Source: Serinus canaria (lineage: Eukaryota > Chordata > Aves > Passeriformes > Fringillidae). Taken from it: 64,000 nucleotides of DNA. Of the stretch, positions 59,401 to 64,000 are shown piece by piece. Location of the stretch: NCBI RefSeq assembly GCF_022539315.1, contig NC_066327.1, positions 13,680,995 through 13,744,994 on the forward strand, read 5' to 3'. The notes beneath the pieces were generated by a model that saw only the letters and a list, made by a program, of their open reading frames with translations, was not told where the DNA came from and did no database searches. Positions within the stretch are counted from its first letter, which is position 1. The number at the start of each line of letters is the position of its first letter. Position numbers and translations under genes: made by a program.

Positions 59401-61114
59401 GAAGATTTTGCCCCAAAACACACAGAAAATTGCCAGCTGTGAGAGACTGGGAGAAGGTTTCTGCACAGGTGTAGAGCACTGGGCTGGGACGTGGTGAGTC
59501 CTCTCCCTGCCTGTGGCAGATGCAGCCCTGAGCCACCACCAGGAGTCTTTTGCTGCAGTGGACTCAAGTGAAACTCAGTCTCTGCACCCGCAGAGTCTCT
59601 GCTCCCACACTGGCAGCACACAGAGGGAAGGGTCCTGGAGCTGCTTAGGAGGCCACGGCTACTAATGACACCCCAAATTCTGCATTTTCTCCAACGTGCC
59701 CCTTTTTATACCCAGGTTGGGTGGCCTTTGAGAGCTCTCCATCCACTTAGAGAGAATCAGGCTGCTGGGAGAAGAGCTCGGGTGGTGACACCTGAACAGG
59801 GCCATTCGTGGGGGTCATTCCTGGAGGCATTCCAGAGGCATTCCAAGGGCATTCCCGAAGCATTCCCGGATTCCAGCGCCTGCAGGACTCACCGCAGCCC
59901 TCGGCAGGTGCTGAGGGTGACGCTGGAGCGCTCCCGGCCGCGCACGGTGCCGTGGTAGAAGCAGTGCTCCTGCAAGGCAGAGGAGGCAGGGTTGGCGCTG
60001 CCCAGACGGGATGGACAAGGCACACGGGATAAATTTAGGCGTTGCCGAGTCCCGTACGAGCGCTGCCGACACTCCCCGGTCCTGCTCCCTTTCCGCTGCC
60101 TTCGGCAGCTGATTATCAGCGCTAAAACTCCGCGACTCCTCCGCGAAATTTGGCCTTGGGGCTGCCAAGCGCCGCCTGTGCCAGAGCATCAAACAGCATC
60201 AAACAGCTCCTTGTTGCCAGCAGAAATGGAGAGCTCTGAATGCCCCAGGGGATGGCTGCAGCCCTGGGGCAGACCCAAAGCTTTCTGCCTGGAGCAGGAG
60301 CTGCCCATCGCTGGCAGCTGGCCCCGGGTCGTGCCCCAGGGGATGTGGCTGCAGCCGCAGCGAGGGTGACACCGTGGGCAGAGGGGCTGCAGCCCCCGTC
60401 TCTGGGCTGCTGCTGGGACAAAGGCAGGCTCTGGCAGGGACAAGGAGGCTTTGGGGGCAGAAACGCCAACATATTCATTATATCCCTTCCCCTCACCCCG
60501 GAGCAGAAGTAGGAAAGATGATCTCATGGGGATTTTATCTCTTATTTTTGCTTTGTGACCAATGCACATCTTTGTGCTGCTGCAGCAGGGGCAGCCAAGT
60601 CTGGGTGAGATCAGTAATTTATGGGGTTTTATGGAACGGGAGCTGGCTTATAGGGGCTGCTTTCCCCAAAGGCTGGGAAGGTCCCCAGTGTGGGGAACTT
60701 GGTGGCAAAGCTAAAAGCAAGAGGGTGAGTAGTGTGAGGAATAAACAATTCCCCAGCACCCAGAGAGAGGGGGGCAATGCTGGCTGCTGACCTTGGCTCT
60801 CATAACAGAGCGCAGGCAAAACAGAAAGATGTTTTTACCATTTTTGGGGGATGGAGCAGCTTTCCCACTGGAACCTCCCAGATCAGAAAGCTGGACTGCC
60901 CTCCCCTTCAGCTCTAAGCTGTGGGGATCTGTGCCCTTATAAAACAAAGGCTCAGGAGGAAGAGGTTCACCTGCTTCTCCAAGCCCCAGCCTGGTGTCCC
61001 GTGCAGGCACAGGAGGGAGGGATCTCTGCACTCACCGTGTGGCTCAGGGGGGTGCTCTGGGCTTGGCCAGTGTGGCTGTAGTGGATCTCAGTGTAGCCTG
61101 GTGCAAAGAGGTTT
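44395..61114 (-). CDS. ADAM19: ADAM19 (meltrin beta), 20 exons from prodomain to tail (5' end outside window)
   Basis: A disintegrin and metalloprotease on the cell surface, known for shedding neuregulin-type ligands and for roles in heart and nerve development. Twenty minus-strand exons give 814 residues in one frame. In order: the second half of the prodomain, a furin site RVKR, the metalloprotease domain with zinc motif [12 protein letters not shown] and the CIM Met-turn, a cysteine-rich disintegrin domain ([14 protein letters not shown]), the cysteine-rich domain, an EGF-like segment ([10 protein letters not shown]), one membrane span, and a proline-rich tail with SH3-ligand motifs. The tail segment [10 protein letters not shown] is specific to ADAM19. 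All three zinc histidines and the catalytic Glu are intact, so it should be active. Exons for the signal peptide and early prodomain lie right of the window. The final exon is less certain than the rest. Confidence 0.96.
45195..45341 (-). CDS. ADAM19: ADAM19 exon, proline-rich tail part 2
   Basis: 147 bases, phase 0, acceptor TTCTGTAG before 45341, donor GTAGGC. Begins [20 protein letters not shown], close to the mammalian DFSRPRPPQKALPANPVPGR. An alternative donor lies within it (CCATCCAG before GTGCAGAGG). Confidence 0.88.
46668..46859 (-). CDS. ADAM19: ADAM19 exon, proline-rich tail part 1
   Basis: 192 bases, phase 0, acceptor CTGCACAG, donor GTATGA. Encodes [17 protein letters not shown] and ends [13 protein letters not shown]. 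Several PxxP motifs are candidate SH3 ligands, as known for this tail. Confidence 0.93.
46988..47062. repeat. Interrupted TG microsatellite with about 27-base higher-order unit
   Basis: Three blocks of TG dinucleotides, each introduced by AA(C/A)ACCAG or similar (ACACCAG, AAACCAG, ACACCAG), lie in an ADAM19 intron just beyond the exon at 46668-46859. Confidence 0.75.
47439..47505 (-). CDS. ADAM19: ADAM19 exon, juxtamembrane tail with TGHANP motif
   Basis: 67 bases, acceptor ATTGTCAG, donor GTAGGG. Encodes [20 protein letters not shown] and QRK. TGHANPxFKLxTPQ is the clearest ADAM19-specific signature in the window. Confidence 0.95.
47723..47858 (-). CDS. ADAM19: ADAM19 exon, transmembrane segment
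   Basis: 136 bases, acceptor TTCTCAG, donor GTAAGC. Encodes [20 protein letters not shown], then LFYYLKCW and a basic stop-transfer region. Confidence 0.94.
47958..48066 (-). CDS. ADAM19: ADAM19 exon, end of EGF-like segment and stalk
   Basis: 109 bases, acceptor ACTCCAG, donor GTGAGG. Encodes [20 protein letters not shown], then a flexible stalk rich in Gly, Ser and Pro. Confidence 0.95.
48564..48644 (-). CDS. ADAM19: ADAM19 exon, start of EGF-like segment
   Basis: 81 bases, phase 0, acceptor TGTGCAG, donor GTAAGT. Encodes [19 protein letters not shown] and [11 protein letters not shown] is a possible glycosylation site. Confidence 0.95.
49198..49390 (-). CDS. ADAM19: ADAM19 exon, cysteine-rich domain
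   Basis: 193 bases, acceptor ACATCAG, donor GTACGT. Encodes [20 protein letters not shown] through [13 protein letters not shown]. Confidence 0.95.
49500..49627. repeat. 128-base intronic direct repeat, copy 1
   Basis: About 95% identical (7 mismatches, no gaps by my count) to 51351-51478. It opens GGGATTCAGCTGCACCCCAG and ends GAGAAATATCAG, in an ADAM19 intron. Confidence 0.92.
50030..50138 (-). CDS. ADAM19: ADAM19 exon, cysteine-rich domain
   Basis: 109 bases, acceptor CATGCAG, donor GTACAA (weak). Encodes [17 protein letters not shown], then [18 protein letters not shown]. Confidence 0.95.
50409..50604 (-). CDS. ADAM19: ADAM19 exon, C-terminal half of disintegrin domain
   Basis: 196 bases, acceptor TTTTTAG, donor GTAAGG. 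Encodes [20 protein letters not shown] and [14 protein letters not shown]. The disintegrin loop reads CRKRSGLCD, so there is no RGD; ADAM19 of mammals also lacks it. Confidence 0.95.
51351..51478. repeat. 128-base intronic direct repeat, copy 2
   Basis: Partner of 49500-49627, 1851 bases away in the same direction. The flanks of the two copies do not match. Confidence 0.92.
51750..51839 (-). CDS. ADAM19: ADAM19 exon, central disintegrin domain
   Basis: 90 bases, phase 0, acceptor CTTCCAG, donor GTGGGG. Encodes [20 protein letters not shown] and [10 protein letters not shown], with the closely spaced cysteines typical of the fold. Confidence 0.95.
52168..52367 (+). mobile_element. CR1 LINE, truncated 3' end
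   Basis: About 200 bases with the CR1 3' signature: TTTTTTCACTGAAAGGCTTG, GCTGCCCAGGGAGGTGGTGG, GGTTGGACTTGATGATCTTG, and the closing GATTCTGTGA. It is 5'-truncated and lies antisense to ADAM19 in an intron. Confidence 0.93.
52648..52825 (-). CDS. ADAM19: ADAM19 exon, end of protease and start of disintegrin domain
   Basis: 178 bases, acceptor TGCTCAG, donor GTAAGA. Encodes [31 protein letters not shown], then [16 protein letters not shown], which opens the disintegrin domain. Confidence 0.96.
53932..54071 (-). CDS. ADAM19: ADAM19 exon, zinc-binding catalytic site
   Basis: 140 bases, acceptor TGCACAG, donor GTGAGT. Encodes [26 protein letters not shown], and [10 protein letters not shown]. 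The HExxHxxGxxHD zinc site and the Met-turn are intact. Confidence 0.97.
54318..54402 (-). CDS. ADAM19: ADAM19 exon, metalloprotease domain
   Basis: 85 bases, acceptor ATTTCAG, donor GTGAGT. Encodes [20 protein letters not shown] and FQSGGVNM. Confidence 0.95.
55253..55419 (-). CDS. ADAM19: ADAM19 exon, metalloprotease domain
   Basis: 167 bases, acceptor ATCTTAG, donor GTGAGC. Encodes [32 protein letters not shown], and KHDNAQLIT. Confidence 0.95.
56231..56296 (-). CDS. ADAM19: ADAM19 exon, metalloprotease domain
   Basis: 66 bases, phase 0, acceptor GTTTCAG, donor GTGAGA. Encodes [20 protein letters not shown] and DK. Confidence 0.92.
57566..57631 (-). CDS. ADAM19: ADAM19 exon, furin site and start of protease domain
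   Basis: 66 bases, phase 0, acceptor CTGCTGCAG, donor GTAAGA. Encodes [20 protein letters not shown] and AE. Joined to the QR that ends the previous exon it makes RVKR, a furin motif releasing the prodomain. Confidence 0.94.
58073..58265 (-). CDS. ADAM19: ADAM19 exon, prodomain with likely cysteine switch
   Basis: 193 bases, acceptor TCAACAG, donor GTGAGC. Encodes [36 protein letters not shown], and ends SPGQR. The Cys of ACG sits where ADAMs place the switch cysteine, by position only. Confidence 0.95.
59816..59874. repeat. CATTCC array with 11-base period
   Basis: CATTCC at 59816, 59828, 59839, 59850 and 59861, then a final ATTCC at 59870. Spacing is 12, 11, 11 and 11 bases, linked by GGAGG- and AGAGG-like spacers. 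The array lies in the ADAM19 intron, about 20 bases beyond the exon at 59893. Confidence 0.9.
59893..59969 (-). CDS. ADAM19: ADAM19 exon, prodomain
   Basis: 77 bases, acceptor CTTGCAG, donor GTGAGT. Encodes [20 protein letters not shown] and TCRGLR. Very CpG-rich compared with neighbouring exons. Confidence 0.95.
61036..61114 (-). CDS. ADAM19: ADAM19 exon, prodomain (most upstream in window)
   Basis: 79 bases, acceptor TCTGCAG, donor GTGAGT. Its first base completes a codon from an exon outside the window. Encodes [20 protein letters not shown] and TPLSHT. Confidence 0.94.
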
Positions 61115-64000
61115 CTGCAGACACAGTGGAGGGGGTGAAAGAAAGGCAAATTCAAAAATCAAGATGGTAAGACTTTTCTTTTGACCTGGATTTCTGCTTC
61201 TTAGGGGTGCTGGAAAATCAACTAGATCCAGCTCTTTCTGGAGCCAGTGTAAATATTCCTGCTGCTGTGAACCACTGCTGTGGATTTGGGGCAGTCACTG
61301 TTTTCTACCCATGGTGTGAAACCAGCTGCAACACCCTGAGAGGGCAGGTGAGAGACAGGGATTCACAGGACACCAGCTGTGCTCTGCCCTCAGCGAGTCC
61401 CTCCCGCCAGGACTGGTTCAGGGAGCAGCTCCTGGTGGCCTAGGAGCCATGGGATCCATGGCAGGACCATCACCATGGCTGTGGGACCTGTGCAGAGCAC
61501 AGTGTGATGGCAGAGGGTCAGAAGGTGGGAGCACAGCTGACCTGGCCACTTCCATCTCTCCACTGCCCTGGCAGGAGCTGAGCACCTCTCACAGAGCACA
61601 TCCTCTCCTGGAAGGGCCCCACAAGCCATCTAAGTGCTCTTTCAAGCCATTTATTAAATTAAAACAGTAACAGAGAGCCTGTCCCTGAGCTCAATTAGGC
61701 ACCAAGATCCAATTCCAACAGCTGCAAGTAAACAATTCGATTTTTACATGAGGACTTTTAAAGATCCAGTATCCCAACCAAATCCCTGACCCTAATGGGG
61801 TCAGTCTCTGCACAGAGTTTTCTTTCTATTGCCAAATTATGCCCCAAATTATACTGGGATTAAATTCAAAGCACCAAGTCCTGCATAGCAAACACAACAC
61901 AGGCAACATCTGGGTGCTGGTGTGCGTCCTCAGCTCAAACCCAGACTGTGTCCACTGCCCAAATCTGAGTACAATCATAAATTATTCTGTATCTGCATTT
62001 CAACTGCTGCCCAGAAGCTGGTTCACATCTTTGTTATGGGAAAATGCTGATTCCCCAATTTGAATTTGTTCATGTCATCCCCATGTACACAATATTCTCC
62101 CTGTCTTCAACCCAGGATCAGACCAAAAGTCTATAAAAGGAGCTCCTGTGCTCCTTTAGAAAGAAAGCATTTTGATTTTGTTCCAGAGGAAACAGCCTTC
62201 TCCTTCTTTTTAAACATCTGCATTTGCTAAACAGTGATGTAAAAAAGTACAGCAAGTCAAAATCTGGGCCAAACCAAGAAGGTCATATCCTGTGTCCATC
62301 TCAGCAGCCATAAAATGGAGGTTTAAAGCAGTTTTTAAAAACAGTAGTTTGTCTTGCAAAAATCTGGAGAAGAATCACAGACATGCCCTATTGATGGAGC
62401 ACTCCTGCAGCAGCCCCAGGGTGCTGTCAGGCCACCAAAGTGCCACATTTGCCACCCATGAGGACGCCACATGCACCCTGGGCAATGTGTTCTCAGATGC
62501 AGCTGCAGCTCAATCCCTTTGCATCCCTGTTTGAAGCATGTCATGCACCAGATTTTAGAACTAAACTGCTAGAAAGTAGGAAAAAAAGTTGTATTTTCTT
62601 GGCCTGGTTTCTTTAAGCAGGATGAAGAAAGCTGCATCACAAGCAAACACAAAGATTTTTCCATCTTGGGTTTTGGTACCTGTCAGTCAGATCTTATCAA
62701 CCTTGAAAACATCTCTGTTTAAAAAAGGGACTGGGTGCCTGTGATATCTAATTAAATTACACCAGAACAACAGGAAACAAAACCTTTTATCAGTGTTTGA
62801 AAGTGCTTCACCCACCTGGCCTCCAGAGGCTCAGACAGGTACCCACAGCTTAACAACAGACAACTGCTGTGTCTGATAGCATCTGATGTCAGGAAAACAG
62901 CAGCTTTTATCTGAACTCTGAAAGTTCAGCATAGCCCAGAAAAACTCATTTTGTGTCTTTCTGATGAGTTAATTCTTATCACCAGATGCTGTCAGTGATC
63001 AGAAGGCCAGGTTGCTGCCTTCAGCTGTCCCAGGTCTGTAAAACCAAGATAAGCAACATCCCACAGAACATAACTCCCTCCATCTTCCTGACTGCAGCAG
63101 CTTGCTCAGCAAGGGTGCAAGAAACAAATATTTAATCAACAGATTGCATTAACTGGCAGGAAATTGCCTGGAGCAATGCTCTGGCAGGTATCTGGTGTGT
63201 GTCAGGGGCAGACAGTACAGAGTGTGATCTGCCCTGTGCTGTTCCAGCCAGACACCAGCCCGTGGATTTGCAGTAGCTCAGGCTTTGCACAGCCTGCTTG
63301 CTTCACTCCCAAACAAACACTCTTGTGTTTTCCTCCTGCTCCTTTATTCTTGGAAAGCATTAGCCATGAATAGCCACTTGATCTCCCCTTCAGCATCCCC
63401 GGGAGGCTCCTCAGAGCTGTGACTGCCCAGGGAGGGCACAGGATGAGGCCACTCAGCACATCCCTCCCCACTCAGGCTCCAACCCCTCCTAGAGTGGATT
63501 AGGAATTTTTAGGGGCATTTAGGCAGCTGCTCAGCTGAAAGCCTGTGTCATCCCCATGGTGCAACTTGCAAGCCTCTCTGCACCAATTGACTCCTACTCC
63601 ACAGCACAGGGTCCCTAAGAAAAGTCCAGTTTCTTATTCTGAGCTTGAAACAGTTCCCAGCCTTAAAGCAGGGGGACCCTGGGGCTCTTGCAGCACTGCC
63701 AGAAAGGGCTATCACAGGGGATTGATTGCACAAAGTGTGGTGGGAAGGGCAGTGAGGAAAGAGGAAAAACAACAGAACATCTTGCAACACCCTTGGTGTT
63801 TTATTTTGAGCCTGTAAAATTTCATTCCCAGCCCAACTCATTTCTTTAGCAAGCACCAGCTTTCCACCAAACTGCAAATAAACAGCAAACAAACCTTCCT
63901 GTCACCAGGAGTGCACCAGAGTGCAGCCAGTCTTGACTCTCTTTTCCACGTGTACCACTTGCTTGGTAAACAGCAGAGAAACACCCACACCCCAAAACCT
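61115..64000 (-). other. ADAM19 upstream intron, no exon seen
   Basis: I looked on the minus strand for the preceding prodomain exon, which should encode a segment like LILDLEKN, and found none. No CR1 or other repeat was recognised. Confidence 0.65.

Overview
The window is vertebrate nuclear DNA, almost certainly from a bird. Long coding genes are split into short exons with GT-AG introns. At least three CR1 LINE fragments are present, the typical retroposon of birds and other sauropsids. Introns and spacers are short compared with mammals. Gene order and strands match a known conserved block (human 5q33.3; the corresponding chicken chromosome is 13, from general knowledge): CYFIP2 (+), FNDC9 (-, nested in a CYFIP2 intron), NIPAL4 (+), ADAM19 (-). 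Species cannot be fixed from the sequence alone.

Layout. 85-24874: the last 19 coding exons of CYFIP2, about 843 C-terminal residues of a protein of about 1253; the upstream exons lie left of the window. FNDC9 sits antisense in the 6.8 kb CYFIP2 intron, with its whole reading frame at 7919-8581. From 24875 runs the CYFIP2 3' UTR, ending at a poly(A) signal at 25651 or, as I suspect, at 28811. From 28830 to about 33020 I see no gene. Antisense CR1 pieces at 33025-33215 abut a CpG island at about 33280-33870, which holds the NIPAL4 promoter and first exon. NIPAL4 has six coding exons (33684-40612, 399 residues). ADAM19 runs leftward from 61114 to about 44395 in 20 exons, from mid-prodomain to the cytoplasmic tail; exons for the signal peptide and start of the prodomain lie right of the window. 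NIPAL4 and ADAM19 are tail to tail, and their likely 3' ends lie within a few hundred bases of each other.

The genes are syntenic neighbours, not an operon. CYFIP2 is a WAVE regulatory complex subunit that links Rac1 to actin. FNDC9 is a little-studied single-pass fibronectin III protein. NIPAL4 (ichthyin) is a magnesium-transporter-like membrane protein of the skin barrier. ADAM19 is a membrane metalloprotease.

I found no exotic new system. The best leads are an 11-bp-period CATTCC array beside an ADAM19 prodomain exon, a 128-bp direct duplication flanking two ADAM19 exons, a perfect G-quadruplex motif plus a two-codon upstream ORF around the NIPAL4 start, a bidirectional poly(A) cluster, and a diverged ADAM19 C-terminal exon.
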